Of a stretch of 64,000 nt of DNA, positions 36,167-45,258 are shown piece after piece; the first letter of the stretch is position 1; every line of letters starts with the position of its first letter. Under the pieces are notes generated by a model. The model saw nothing but the letters and a program-made list of their open reading frames with translations. It ran no database searches and had not been told where the DNA came from. Location of the stretch: assembly GCF_000220705.2 (NCBI RefSeq), contig NZ_CP023202.1, forward strand, positions 5,238,501 through 5,302,500, given 5' to 3'. Origin of the DNA: Streptomyces xinghaiensis S187 (GTDB lineage Bacteria > Actinomycetota > Actinomycetes > Streptomycetales > Streptomycetaceae). The position numbers and the translations under genes were made by a program.

Positions 36167-37773
36167 CGGGTCCGTCCTCTGTCCATGGTCATGTGGCGCA
36201 TCAGCACTTCCTGGGTGGCCTCCGCCCGGGGGATCTCCCCGGTCAGCCGGCCGGCGGCCATCGTGTAGATCCGGTCGCACATCCCGAGCAGCTCCGGCAG
36301 CTCGGAGGAGATGAAGACCACGGCCTTGCCCTGTGCGGCGAGATCGTTGATGACCGTGTAGATCTCGTACTTCGCCCCCACGTCGATGCCGCGGGTCGGT
36401 TCGTCGAGGATCAGCACCTCGGGGCCCGCGAAGATCCACTTGCTGAGGACGACCTTCTGCTGGTTGCCGCCGCTCAGCCGGTTCACGGTCTCGAACACCG
36501 TGGGGGTCTTGATGTTCATCGACGCCCGGAACCGCTCGGCGACCCGGGCCTCCTCGTGCTCGCTGACGACACCGCGCCGGGCGACCTTCGGCAGCGAGGC
36601 GATGGAGATGTTGCGGGTCACGTCGTCGCCGAGGTTGAGCCCGTAGGTCTTGCGGTCCTCGGTGACGTACGCGATGCCGTGGGCGACGGCCTCCGGCACG
36701 GTCCGCGTGGAGACCTCCTTCCCGTGGAGCAGCACCCGGCCCGCCGCGTGCCGCCCGTAGCTGCGCCCGAAGACGCTCATCGCCAGCTCGGTGCGGCCCG
36801 CGCCCATCAGCCCGGCGATGCCGACGATCTCGCCGCGCCGCACCTCCAGGGACACCCCGTCGACGACCTTCCGCTGCTGGTCGATGGGGTGGTGCACGGT
36901 CCAGTCCGCGATCCGCATCGCCGTCTCCCCGGCGCCCGGGCCCGTGTAGTGGGTGCGTTCCGGGAAGCGGTGGTCCAGATCGCGGCCGACCATGCCGCGG
37001 ATGATCCGCTCCTCGGAGACGGCCGGTTCCGCGTCGGGCGTCTCCCGGACGGCGAGGGTCTCGATGGTCCGGCCGTCCCGCAGGACGGTGACGGAGTCCG
37101 CCACCCGCCGGATCTCGTTCAGCTTGTGCGAGATGAGGATGCAGGAGATGCCCTGCGCCTTGAACTCCAGCAGCAGATCGAGGAGTTTGGCGCTGTCCGC
37201 GTCGTTGAGGGCGGCGGTGGGCTCGTCGAGGATGAGGAGCTTCACCTCCTTGGCCAGCGCCTTGGCGATCTCCACCAGCTGCTGCTTTCCGACGCCGATG
37301 TCGGCGATCCGGGTGTGCGGCGAGTCGGCGAGCCCGACGCGCCGCAGCAGCCTGCGGGCGTGACCCAGGGTGTCGTTCCAGTTGATCACCCCGCGGGTGG
37401 CGTGCTCGTTGCCGAGGAAGATGTTCTCCGCGATGGAGAGATAGGGGACGAGGGCGAGTTCCTGGTGGATGATGACGATCCCGCGCCGCTCGCTGGCCCG
37501 GATGTCCCTGAACGCGCAGGGCTCGCCGCGGAAGACGATCTCGCCCTCGTAACTGCCGTGCGGGTGGACCCCGCTGAGGACCTTCATCAGGGTGGACTTG
37601 CCGGCGCCGTTCTCCCCGCAGATCGCGTGGATCTCGCCGTCGCGCACGGTGAGCTCGACGCCGGACAGGGCCTTGACACCGGGGAAGGTCTTGGTGATGG
37701 AGCGCATCTCGAGCACGGGGTGCCCGGGCGGCGCCGCCCCCGGGCCGCCCGTCGTGCCGGTGGCCGCTTTCAT
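36163..37773 (-). CDS. Monosaccharide ABC transporter ATPase with two nucleotide-binding domains (XylG/MmsA-like)
   Basis: This 536-residue protein has tandem ABC domains. Domain 1 has Walker A GENGAGKSTLMK, signature VGKQQLVEIAKAL and Walker B LLILDEPTAAL. Domain 2 has the degenerate first motif GLMGAGRTEL usual for this family, signature LSGGNQQKVVLSKWI and Walker B VLILDEPTRGID. It powers the CUT2-type importer formed with the neighbouring permease and binding protein. Confidence 0.96.
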   Translation of the reverse strand: MKAATGTTGGPGAAPPGHPVLEMRSITKTFPGVKALSGVELTVRDGEIHAICGENGAGKSTLMKVLSGVHPHGSYEGEIVFRGEPCAFRDIRASERRGIVIIHQELALVPYLSIAENIFLGNEHATRGVINWNDTLGHARRLLRRVGLADSPHTRIADIGVGKQQLVEIAKALAKEVKLLILDEPTAALNDADSAKLLDLLLEFKAQGISCILISHKLNEIRRVADSVTVLRDGRTIETLAVRETPDAEPAVSEERIIRGMVGRDLDHRFPERTHYTGPGAGETAMRIADWTVHHPIDQQRKVVDGVSLEVRRGEIVGIAGLMGAGRTELAMSVFGRSYGRHAAGRVLLHGKEVSTRTVPEAVAHGIAYVTEDRKTYGLNLGDDVTRNISIASLPKVARRGVVSEHEEARVAERFRASMNIKTPTVFETVNRLSGGNQQKVVLSKWIFAGPEVLILDEPTRGIDVGAKYEIYTVINDLAAQGKAVVFISSELPELLGMCDRIYTMAAGRLTGEIPRAEATQEVLMRHMTMDRGRTR

Positions 37774-37788
37774 GGTGACCGCCGCCCC

Positions 37789-38898
37789 TTACTTCAGCTC
37801 GGAGGCTTTGTAGTAGCCCTCGTCGATGAGGAGCTGGGTGTTGGACTTGTCGATGCTCACCGGCTGGAGGAGATAGGCCGGCACGACCTTCTTGCCGTTG
37901 TCGTAGGTCTTGGTGTCGTTGACCTCCGGCTCGCCGCCGGTCAGCATCGCGTGGCCCATCTGGACGGTGGCCTTGGCCAGCTTCCGGGTGTCCTTGTAGA
38001 TGGTCTGGGTCTGCTCACCCGCCATGATCGACTTCACGGAGGCCTTCTCGGCGTCCTGCCCGGTGATCACCGGGTACGGCTTGTCCTTGCTGCCGTAGCC
38101 CACGCTCTTGAGGGCGGAGAGGATGCCGATGGAGATCCCGTCGTACGGGGAGAGCACGGCGTCCAGCTCGGCCGAGGTGTAGGACTTGCTCAGCAGGTCG
38201 TCCATCCGGCGCTGCGCCGTGCCGCCGTCCCAGCGGAGCGTGGTGACCTGGTTCAGCTTGGTCTGCTTGGAGCGGACGACCAGCTTCTTGTCGTCGATGT
38301 ACGGCTTCAGGACGCTCATCGCGCCGTTGAAGAAGAAGCGGGTGTTGTTGTCGTCGGGGGAGCCGGCGAACAGTTCGATGGTGAAGGGGCCCTTCTCGCC
38401 GCCCTCCTCCTTCAGCCCGAGCTTGTCGGCGATGTAGGTGCCCTGCTGCACGCCGACCTTGAAGTTGTCGAACGTGGCGTAGTAGTCGACGTGTTCGGTG
38501 CCCATCAGCAGCCGGTCGTAGGCGATGACGGGGATGTTCGCCTCGGCCGCCCGGTCCAGCACATTGGTGAGCGCCGCGCTGTCGATCGCCGCGACGACCA
38601 GCAGCTCGTGACCCTTGGCGATCATGTTCTCGATCTGGGCGACCTGCTCGTCGACGTCGTCGTTGCCGTACTGGAGGTCGGTCTTGTAGCCCTTGGCCCG
38701 GAACTGCTCGGCCATGTTCCGGCCGTCGGCTATCCAGCGCTCGGACGACTTGGTGGGCATGGCCAGGCCGATGGTGCCGCCCTTGGCGTCCTTCTTGCCG
38801 TCGTCGTCGACGCCGGTGGAGTCCTGGCCGCAGGCGCCGAGCGCCGAGGTGAGGAGAAGCGCCGCCGTCGCGGCGCCGAGACCTCTGGTGATGCGCAT
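37789..38898 (-). CDS. Monosaccharide-binding lipoprotein (ChvE/XylF-like)
   Basis: This 369-residue periplasmic-binding-protein-like lipoprotein has lipobox LGAC (Cys about 24). The mature protein starts near GTIGLAMPTKSSERWIADG and includes AIDSAALTNVLDRAAEANIP and SPYDGISIGILSALKSVGYG. The close pattern to ChvE/GguA-locus proteins suggests xylose, arabinose, galactose or glucose as ligand. It is separated from the ATPase by only 15 bases. Confidence 0.94.
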   Translation of the reverse strand: MRITRGLGAATAALLLTSALGACGQDSTGVDDDGKKDAKGGTIGLAMPTKSSERWIADGRNMAEQFRAKGYKTDLQYGNDDVDEQVAQIENMIAKGHELLVVAAIDSAALTNVLDRAAEANIPVIAYDRLLMGTEHVDYYATFDNFKVGVQQGTYIADKLGLKEEGGEKGPFTIELFAGSPDDNNTRFFFNGAMSVLKPYIDDKKLVVRSKQTKLNQVTTLRWDGGTAQRRMDDLLSKSYTSAELDAVLSPYDGISIGILSALKSVGYGSKDKPYPVITGQDAEKASVKSIMAGEQTQTIYKDTRKLAKATVQMGHAMLTGGEPEVNDTKTYDNGKKVVPAYLLQPVSIDKSNTQLLIDEGYYKASELK

Positions 38899-38941
38899 GG
38901 TGGTGGTTCCTTTCGTGGTGGGGCGGGTCGGGGCGGGCCGG

Positions 38942-39916
38942 TCAGGAGACCGGGCCGGCGGGGAAGCGCGGCAGTTCTCCGGGGAGGCGCGAGCCGAGGG
39001 GGGACATGCCGCCGTCCGCCCCGTGCCGCGCCAGCAGGTCCAGGACGAGCCGGCCGCGGCGCACCCGTTCCCGCGCGGTGTCGAGGGTGACGTCGCGCAG
39101 GTGCGCCCCGTAGGGGTAGATGCCGGGCGCCTTGCTCAGCCCGAACTTGAGGTAGACGGGGGCGCCGCGGCGGATCAGCTCCCCGGTGTCGTACATCCGG
39201 ACGTAGCCGCCGAGGTCGTCCGGGGCCTCGATGTAGAGGTCCATCGGCGCCCGGCCGGCCCGGCGTATCTCGGTGAGCTGGTCGAAGGAGAGATCCGAGG
39301 GGATGTTGATGGAGTCGGCGCCGAGCCGCTCCCACACCGCGTACGAGGCCGGGTTCACCGGGCCGACGAGCGCGGAGACCTTGAAGGTGGTGCCGGCCGG
39401 CAGGACACCCCGCTCCCGCAGCCGGTGCAGCGTCCACAGCACGCCCTCGTCGGCGACGAGCAGGCAGCGCACGCCGAGTTCGGTGGCGCGGACGGCGTCC
39501 TCCACGCAGCCCGCGAGCCCGTCGTGGCCGCGGGCCCGCAGGCCGCCGCCGCGTGAGTCGGTGCGGGTGGCGGCGCCGATGTCCCAGGTGCCGCGCGGGC
39601 CGGTGAACAGGCAGAGTTCGATGTCCCGTTCGGCGCAGGCGCCGGTCATCTCGGTGATCTCGTCGTCGGTGAGCATCCAGATGCCGCTGCCCTGGCTGAT
39701 CCGGTGGATCGGTACGTCCAGCCGGGACGATTCCTTGAGGACGGTCGCCAGCGCCTCGGGGCCCTCCACCGACGGCACCTCGGTGCGCCAGGTGCCGCCG
39801 TCGGGGAAGGAGTGCGGGGAGGCGTCGGCCGGGTCGTCGGCGGGGACGGGCTCGCCGATCAGGGCGAGGGCGGCCGAGCCCGGGCGGCGCGGCGCGGGAT
39901 GGGTGCTGTCGGACAC
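38942..39916 (-). CDS. U32-peptidase-like TIM-barrel protein
   Basis: This 324-residue protein has the pattern of the peptidase U32/collagenase-like fold: GPVNPASYAVWERLGADSIN, SDLSFDQLTEIRRAGRAPMD and YLKFGLSKAPGIYPYGAHLR. No signal peptide is present. U32-like proteins include peptidases and enzymes using small-molecule substrates. Its place inside a sugar uptake and oxidation locus argues for a carbohydrate-linked role here, which is inferred. Confidence 0.68.
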   Translation of the reverse strand: MSDSTHPAPRRPGSAALALIGEPVPADDPADASPHSFPDGGTWRTEVPSVEGPEALATVLKESSRLDVPIHRISQGSGIWMLTDDEITEMTGACAERDIELCLFTGPRGTWDIGAATRTDSRGGGLRARGHDGLAGCVEDAVRATELGVRCLLVADEGVLWTLHRLRERGVLPAGTTFKVSALVGPVNPASYAVWERLGADSINIPSDLSFDQLTEIRRAGRAPMDLYIEAPDDLGGYVRMYDTGELIRRGAPVYLKFGLSKAPGIYPYGAHLRDVTLDTARERVRRGRLVLDLLARHGADGGMSPLGSRLPGELPRFPAGPVS

Positions 39917-40098
39917 GGGACTCCTCTGTTCTGCATGACGAATGGTGTTCGGGCGGCCGGCCGTCCGGACGGCCCGGGCCGGGACACCACCGGTGGGGAG
40001 CCGGGGTGCCGGGGACCGGCCGGAGGGTGTCCGGGGCAGTCGCCGGGGGCGTACGGCGGATCGGGGCGGGGGTGACGGGACCGGGCCGGGCCGCGGGA

Positions 40099-41118
40099 TC
40101 AGGGGCGCAGCAGCACCTTTCCGGCGCCGGGATCACCGCCGCCGACGAGCGCGACGGCGTCGGCGTACTCCTCCCATGCCAGCTCGTGGGTGACCAGCGG
40201 TGCCGGGTTCAGCAGCCCCGTCCCGAAGGCCCGCACGGCGTACGCCCAGGCCGCCGGCGGGGCACCGAAGACGGTGTGCACGGTGATCTGGCGCATCGCC
40301 AGGCCGAGCGGGTCGATCCCCTCGGCGCCCGCCCCGGGCAGCCCGGTGAGCACCACCCGGCCGCCGCCCCGCGCCAGGGAGACCGCGCAGACCGCGCTGC
40401 GCGGCGCGCCCGCGGTCTCCACCACCAGGTCGTACCGGCCGGTGAGCGCGGTGAGTTCGTCCGGCGGGCGGACCTCGGTGGCGCCGAAGGGCACCGCCTG
40501 CTCGGCCCGGCCCGTACGGGGCTCCACGACCAGCAGTTCGGCGGGGGAAGTGGCGGCCAGGAACTGGACGGCCAGCAGACCGAGGGTGCCCGCGCCGACG
40601 ACGGCGATCCGCTCGGCGGGCCGTGCCGCCGCCGTCAGCGCCGCGGCGGCGGCCACGGCGGCCGGCTCCAGCAGCGCCGCGGCCCGCAGGTCGGCGTCCG
40701 GGGCGAGGACGTGCAGCAGCCGGGCGGGCAGGGTGAGGGTGTCGGCGAAGGCGCCGGGCCGGGTGAAGCCCGTCTCGTCGTAGCCGCCGGTGCACAGGGA
40801 GGTCTCGCCGGCCCGGCAGCGTTCGCAGGCCTGGCAGTTGCGGAAGCCCTCGCCGACGGTCTTCCGGCCCACCAGCCCCGGGTCGACGCCCTCGCCGACC
40901 GCCTCCACCGTCCCCGACCACTCGTGGCCGGGGGTGACGGGGTAGCGGACGTAGCCGGGCGCGCGGGTGCCCTCGTACAGCTCGCGGTCGCTGCCGCACA
41001 CCCCCGCCGCGTACACCCGGACGAGGGCCTCGCCGGGGCCGGGCGGCGCGGGCTCCGCCGGGACGATCCGGTGGGCGCCGGGCCGCTCCAGGAGGACGGC
41101 GCGCCCGCCGCCCGTCAT
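40099..41118 (-). CDS. Zinc-dependent sugar/polyol dehydrogenase (MDR family)
   Basis: This 339-residue enzyme has the catalytic zinc Cys in AAGVCGSDRELYEG and His-Glu in VTPGHEWSGTVEAVG. A structural-zinc cluster is rich in cysteines (FRNCQACERCRAGETSLCTG). The Rossmann motif is AVVGAGTLGLLAVQFLA (about 170). It overlaps the dehydratase gene by ATGA; start ATG 41118. Context indicates oxidation of a sugar or sugar alcohol such as L-fucose, galactose or arabinose, giving the aldonate used by the dehydratase. The substrate is not determinable from the sequence. Confidence 0.92.
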   Translation of the reverse strand: MTGGGRAVLLERPGAHRIVPAEPAPPGPGEALVRVYAAGVCGSDRELYEGTRAPGYVRYPVTPGHEWSGTVEAVGEGVDPGLVGRKTVGEGFRNCQACERCRAGETSLCTGGYDETGFTRPGAFADTLTLPARLLHVLAPDADLRAAALLEPAAVAAAAALTAAARPAERIAVVGAGTLGLLAVQFLAATSPAELLVVEPRTGRAEQAVPFGATEVRPPDELTALTGRYDLVVETAGAPRSAVCAVSLARGGGRVVLTGLPGAGAEGIDPLGLAMRQITVHTVFGAPPAAWAYAVRAFGTGLLNPAPLVTHELAWEEYADAVALVGGGDPGAGKVLLRP

Positions 41119-42281
41119 GACCGGCCCCCGGTGGGGTCGCGCTTCTCCCAGCCCTCGGCCCACAGGTCGAAGTGGGCGCGCTGCTGCGGGAACTCGGCCG
41201 CCGCGTCGGGGTCGAACTCGACACCGAGGCCGGGGGCGTCCGGCAGGGTGAAGTAGCCGTCCACGACCTCGGGGGCGCCCTTCACGACCTTCTTGATCTC
41301 GGCGTCCGCGAAGTCGTTGAAGTGCTCCAGGATCTTGAAGTTGGGGGTGCAGCCCGCGAGCTGGAGGGAGGCGGCGGTGAGCACCGAGCCGCCCACGTTG
41401 TGCGGGGCGATCAGGACGTAGTGCGTCTCGGCGGTGGCGGCCAGCTTCCGGGTCTCCAGGATGCCGCCGAGGTGCCCGACGTCCGGCTGGATGATGTCGG
41501 CGGCCTGCGACTCGAAGAGCTCGCGGAACTCGATGCGGTCGTGGATGCGTTCACCGGTCGCGATGGGCAACGTTGTCTTCGCCGCCATCTTGGCGAGCGC
41601 CTTGAGGTTCTCCGGCGGCACCGGCTCCTCCAGCCAGGAGGGGTGGAACCGCTCCAGCTCCTTCGCCAGCCGGGAGGCCGTCGCCGGGCTGAACCGCCCG
41701 TGCATCTCGACCAGCAGCTCGGCCTCCGGGCCGATCGCGTCCCGTACGGCCTCGACGAGGGCGAGGGAGTGCAGGGTCTCGGTGTGGTCGAGCTCGAAGT
41801 GGCCGGTTCCGAACGGGTCCAGCTTCAGCGCCCGGTAGCCGCGGTCGACGACCCGGCGGGCGGCGGCGTGGAAGGCGTCGGGGGTGCGCTCGACGGTGTA
41901 CCAGCCGTTCGCGTAAGCCTTCACCCGGTCGGTGACGCGGCCGCCGAGGAGCTGCCAGACCGGCACGCCCAGCGCCTTGCCCTTGATGTCCCAGCAGGCC
42001 ATCTCCACGCAGGCGATGCCGGACATGACGATCTCCCCGGCCCGCCCGTAGTCGCCGTACTTCATCCGGCGGACGAGGTCCTCGATCGCGAACGGGTCGG
42101 CGCCGGCGAGGTGGTTGACCTCCGCCTCGCGGAGGTAGCCGACCAGCGCGTCGGTCCGGCCGAGCATCCGGGTCTCGCCGACGCCGGTGATGCCCTCGTC
42201 GGTGTGGACGAGGACATAGGTCAGATTGCGCCACGGAGTTCCGACGACATGGGTGGTGATGCCGGTGATGCGCAAGGCCAC
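41115..42281 (-). CDS. Enolase-superfamily sugar-acid dehydratase (galactonate dehydratase-like)
   Basis: This 388-residue member of the mandelate racemase/muconate-lactonising group has an N-terminal capping domain followed by a (beta/alpha)8 barrel. Metal ligands are visible in LLVEMHGRFSPATASRLAKE, SWLEEPVPPENL and PIATGERIHDR. The catalytic His-Asp dyad is likely in IIQPDVGHLGG and IAPHNVGGSV. The KxD motif is YRALKLDPFGTGH. This fits acid-sugar dehydratases producing 2-keto-3-deoxy acids. It is the promoter-proximal gene of the minus-strand sugar locus, directly downstream of the shared operator. Confidence 0.93.
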   Translation of the reverse strand: MALRITGITTHVVGTPWRNLTYVLVHTDEGITGVGETRMLGRTDALVGYLREAEVNHLAGADPFAIEDLVRRMKYGDYGRAGEIVMSGIACVEMACWDIKGKALGVPVWQLLGGRVTDRVKAYANGWYTVERTPDAFHAAARRVVDRGYRALKLDPFGTGHFELDHTETLHSLALVEAVRDAIGPEAELLVEMHGRFSPATASRLAKELERFHPSWLEEPVPPENLKALAKMAAKTTLPIATGERIHDRIEFRELFESQAADIIQPDVGHLGGILETRKLAATAETHYVLIAPHNVGGSVLTAASLQLAGCTPNFKILEHFNDFADAEIKKVVKGAPEVVDGYFTLPDAPGLGVEFDPDAAAEFPQQRAHFDLWAEGWEKRDPTGGRS

Positions 42282-42293
42282 TGCCCTTCCGGT

Positions 42294-42320
42294 GTTCGAT
42301 ATTTCGTCACACGTTCGAAA
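42294..42320 (-). promoter_or_regulatory. Candidate operator upstream of the dehydratase operon
   Basis: Read toward the gene, this holds TTTCGAAC (42313-42320) and then CGAAATATCGAAC (42294-42306), six bases apart and ending 12 bases before the start codon. The 13-mer is identical to one in the arabinoside promoter (19524-19536). Overlap with the ribosome binding region suggests repression. Confidence 0.7.
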
Positions 42321-43001
42321 TCCTGGCGTGACGGTAATGACGTGCCGGGAGCAGTGTCAATGGTCGTGCACCCGCGTCCTTCCCCGAACCGGGTGACGGC
42401 ACCCCGGGCCGGGGGAGAAGGGCCGGTTTCCGTGGCCGGAGGGGCAAAGCCCGAGGCCCGGTGGACGGCGGCGGCGACCGGATCCGGCCAGGGGGCGGCG
42501 GGGCCGGGGGCGGGCCGGCGGGAAGGGCCGGGCCGGGGGGCCCGCCGCCTCCCCCGCCCCATGTCCCCTGCCGCGCACGGCTGTTCGCCGTCGCCGCCGG
42601 TGGGGCGCGGATACACCCCCTCGGGCGTCCGCGGCCGGGGAACGCGGGACCGCCCCCGAGGGTGAAGCTTCCGTGATATCCGGCCCGGACCGACGGTACG
42701 TCACCCCCCGGTCCCCGGCGCACGGTAGCTTTTCCCCGGGGGCCGCATGCGCCGCGCCCCCGTGGCGGGTTCCCGGTCCCCCGATCGGGTCAGGGCGTCA
42801 CCCGGCATCCGTACGTTCACGGCACGTCACATAGTGTCCCTTTTGCAGAGGATCGCTCCCGATGATGTTTACTGTTGGTAATCTCGGGGCCTGGTGCGGA
42901 AGTGATCTCTGGGGCAGACTGTCAAGTGCTGTTCCGGACGAGATCGGTACGGGCGCGAGTCCGCTGGGGAAGGCCCACCTCGTCCCACACTGGAGGTCCC
43001 G
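42321..43001. other. Long intergenic region before DUF3145
   Basis: About 680 bases contain no gene I can support; the open frames are low-complexity Gly/Pro/Arg shadows. The last 170 bases are less GC-rich and probably hold the DUF3145 promoter, with GGAGG shortly before the GTG at 43002. Confidence 0.45.
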
Positions 43002-43496
43002 GTGACGACACGTGGAGTTCTCTACGTCCACTCCGCCCCCCGCGCGCTCTGCCCGCACGTCGAGTGGGCGGTCGCGGGCGTCCTCGGCGTGCGCGTCAGC
43101 CTGGACTGGATCAGACAGCCCGCCGAACCGGGCACCTGGCGTGCGGAGTTCTCCTGGCAGGGCGAGCACGGCACCGCCTCCAAGCTGGCCTCGGCGCTGC
43201 GCGGCTGGCATCTGCTGCGCTTCGAGGTGACCGCGGAGCCCTGCCCCGGCGCCGAGGGCGAGCGCTACAGTTCCACCCCCGAGCTCGGCATCTTCCACGC
43301 CGTCACCGGAATCCACGGCGACATCCTGATCCCCGAGGACCGGCTGCGCGCGGCCCTGGCCCGCTCCGCCCGCGGCGAGACCGTCCTGGAGGCGGAGATC
43401 GCCAAGCTCCTCGGCAAGCCCTGGGACGACGAACTCGAACCCTTCCGCTACGCCGGCGAGGGCGCCCCGGTCCGCTGGCTGCACCAGGTCGTCTGA
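43002..43496 (+). CDS. DUF3145 family protein
   Basis: This 164-residue actinobacterial protein of unknown function has the family's full length and motifs: GVLYVHSAPRALCPHVEWA near the start, AEFSWQGEHGTASKLASALR in the middle, and KLLGKPWDDELEPFRYAGEG near the C-terminus. It has no signal or membrane segment. In Streptomyces it is conserved beside the fabD-fabH-acpP-fabF cluster, as here, but convergent with it, so a link to fatty-acid metabolism is only contextual. Confidence 0.93.
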   Translation: MTTRGVLYVHSAPRALCPHVEWAVAGVLGVRVSLDWIRQPAEPGTWRAEFSWQGEHGTASKLASALRGWHLLRFEVTAEPCPGAEGERYSSTPELGIFHAVTGIHGDILIPEDRLRAALARSARGETVLEAEIAKLLGKPWDDELEPFRYAGEGAPVRWLHQVV

Positions 43497-43525
43497 ACCC
43501 CGGCGGGACCCCGAACGCACGCGAC

Positions 43526-43561
43526 GAGGGGCCCGCCCGGAATCACCCGGGCGAGCCCCTC
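43526..43561. terminator. Bidirectional terminator between DUF3145 and fabF
   Basis: 15-base arms (43526-43540, 43547-43561) with one mismatch lie between the convergent stops of the two genes. Confidence 0.88.
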
Positions 43562-43578
43562 CGCGTTACCGCGGTGCG

Positions 43579-44850
43579 TCAGACCGTACGGAAGGCCAGG
43601 ACGACGTTGTGGCCGCCGAAGCCGAACGAGTTGTTCAGCGCCGCGATCGTCCCCTCGGGCAGCGGGCGGGCCTTGTCGCGCACGACGTCGGCGTCCACCT
43701 CGGGATCGAGGTTCTCGATGTTGATGGTCGGCGGGGCCGTCCGGTGGTACAGCGCCAGCACGGTGGCCACGGTCTCCACACCGCCCGCGCCGCCCAGCAG
43801 GTGGCCGGTCATCGACTTGGTGGCGGAGACCGCCATGTGGTCGACGTCGTCCGCGAAGACCTTCCGCAGCGCCTTGATCTCCGCGACATCGCCCTGCGGG
43901 GTGGACGTCGCGTGCGCGTTGATGTGCGCGACCTCGGACGCCTTGAGATCGGTGGAGTCCAGCAGGTTCCGCAGGGCGTCCGCGATGCCGCGGCCCTCCG
44001 GCTCGGGCTGGGTGATGTGGTGGCCGTCGGCCGAGATGCCCTGGCCGAGGACCTCGCAGTAGACCGTGGCGTTCCGCGCGGCGGCGTGCTCCGCGGACTC
44101 CAGGACGACGACGCCGGCGCCCTCGCCGAGCACGAAGCCGTTGCGGCTCGCGTCGTACGGGCGGGAGGCGCCCTCGGGGTCGTCGTTGTCCTTCGACATC
44201 GCCATCATGTTGCCGAAGGCCGCGATCGGCAGCGGGTGGATGGCGGCCTCGGTGCCGCCCGCGACGACCACGTCGGCACGGCCGGTGCGGATCATCTCCA
44301 CCGCGTAGCCGATCGCCTCGGCGCCGGAGGCGCAGGCGCTGACCGGGGTGTGCACGCCGGCGCGGGCGCCCACCTCCAGACCCACGTTGGCCGACGGGCT
44401 GTTCGGCATGAGCATGGGCACGGTGTGCGGAGAGACGCGGCGTACGCCCTTCTCCTTGAGCACGTCGTACTGGTCGAGCAGGGTGGTCACGCCGCCGATG
44501 CCGGAGGCGATGACGGCGCCCAGCCGCTCCGGGCGGACGGCGCCGGCGTTCTCCTCCGAGCCGGCCGCGCCGGCGAAACCGGCGTCGGCCCAGGCCTCAC
44601 GGGCGGCGATCAGCGCGAACTGGGCCGAGCGGTCCAGCTTGCGCGCCACCGGCCGGGGCAGCACCTCGGAGGGGTCCACGGCCGCCGAGGCGGCGATGCG
44701 GACGGGGAGGTCGGCGAAGCGCTCGCCCTCCAGGGCCGCCACACCGGAGCGTCCGGCGATCAGGCCCTCCCAGGTCGAAGCGCTGTCGCCACCCAGCGGT
44801 GTGGTTGCTCCGATACCGGTGACGACCACGGTGCGATTGGTCGAGTTCAC
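43579..44850 (-). CDS. fabF: 3-oxoacyl-ACP synthase II
   Basis: This 423-residue condensing enzyme elongates acyl-ACP with malonyl-ACP. Its catalytic triad is visible: Cys in PVSACASGAEAIG (about 172), His in INAHATSTPQGD and His in SMTGHLLGGAGG. The start chosen is GTG 44850 (VNSTNRTVVVTGIGATTPLG), which has GGAG at the right distance and matches the family length; a GTG at 44865 would add five residues. It is last gene of the fabD-fabH-acpP-fabF run. Confidence 0.96.
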   Translation of the reverse strand: MNSTNRTVVVTGIGATTPLGGDSASTWEGLIAGRSGVAALEGERFADLPVRIAASAAVDPSEVLPRPVARKLDRSAQFALIAAREAWADAGFAGAAGSEENAGAVRPERLGAVIASGIGGVTTLLDQYDVLKEKGVRRVSPHTVPMLMPNSPSANVGLEVGARAGVHTPVSACASGAEAIGYAVEMIRTGRADVVVAGGTEAAIHPLPIAAFGNMMAMSKDNDDPEGASRPYDASRNGFVLGEGAGVVVLESAEHAAARNATVYCEVLGQGISADGHHITQPEPEGRGIADALRNLLDSTDLKASEVAHINAHATSTPQGDVAEIKALRKVFADDVDHMAVSATKSMTGHLLGGAGGVETVATVLALYHRTAPPTINIENLDPEVDADVVRDKARPLPEGTIAALNNSFGFGGHNVVLAFRTV

Positions 44851-44916
44851 AGGAATGTTCTCCACGAGTAGAGGGGTGCGGTACCGCCACCGCCGGGGTG
44901 GCGACGAACGCTCGGC

Positions 44917-45165
44917 TCAGGCCTGGTGCTTGAGGATGTAGTCCGCGGCGTCGCCGACGGTCTTCAGGTTCTTGACGTCGTCGTCCGGAATCTTGACGTC
45001 GAAGCGCTCCTCGGCGGCGACGACGACCTCGACCATGGACAGCGAGTCGACGTCCAGGTCGTCGGTGAAGGACTTGTCCAGCTGGACGTCCTCGGTGGGG
45101 ATACCGGCGATCTCGTTGACGATCTCCGCGAGACCGGCGACGATCTCTTCCTGCGTGGCGGCCAT
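44917..45165 (-). CDS. acpP: Acyl carrier protein of fatty-acid synthesis
   Basis: This 82-residue acidic four-helix protein has the phosphopantetheine Ser in DLDVDSLSMVEVVVAAEE (about residue 41). The sequence is almost that of the Streptomyces primary-metabolism ACP. The ATG at 45165 (MAATQEEIVAGL) is chosen over the upstream ATG at 45180, since it matches the conserved N-terminus. Confidence 0.97.
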   Translation of the reverse strand: MAATQEEIVAGLAEIVNEIAGIPTEDVQLDKSFTDDLDVDSLSMVEVVVAAEERFDVKIPDDDVKNLKTVGDAADYILKHQA

Positions 45166-45258
45166 GATGGCGCTCTCCATTCGATGTGTTTCGGTGGTGC
45201 TTTCCGGATGAAAACAGGACGCGTGGTGACCGGCTGCCCGTAACCGCGCGTTTCGTGC

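Noticed and set aside
36193..39090. A plus-strand open frame of 965 codons opposite the ABC transporter genes
   Set aside because: The minus strand carries clear ABC ATPase and binding-protein motifs with correct third-position bias; the plus frame is their antisense shadow.
42321..43001. Possible small genes in the long gap before DUF3145
   Set aside because: All open frames are Gly/Pro/Arg-rich, lack start signals and resemble random translations of GC-rich DNA.
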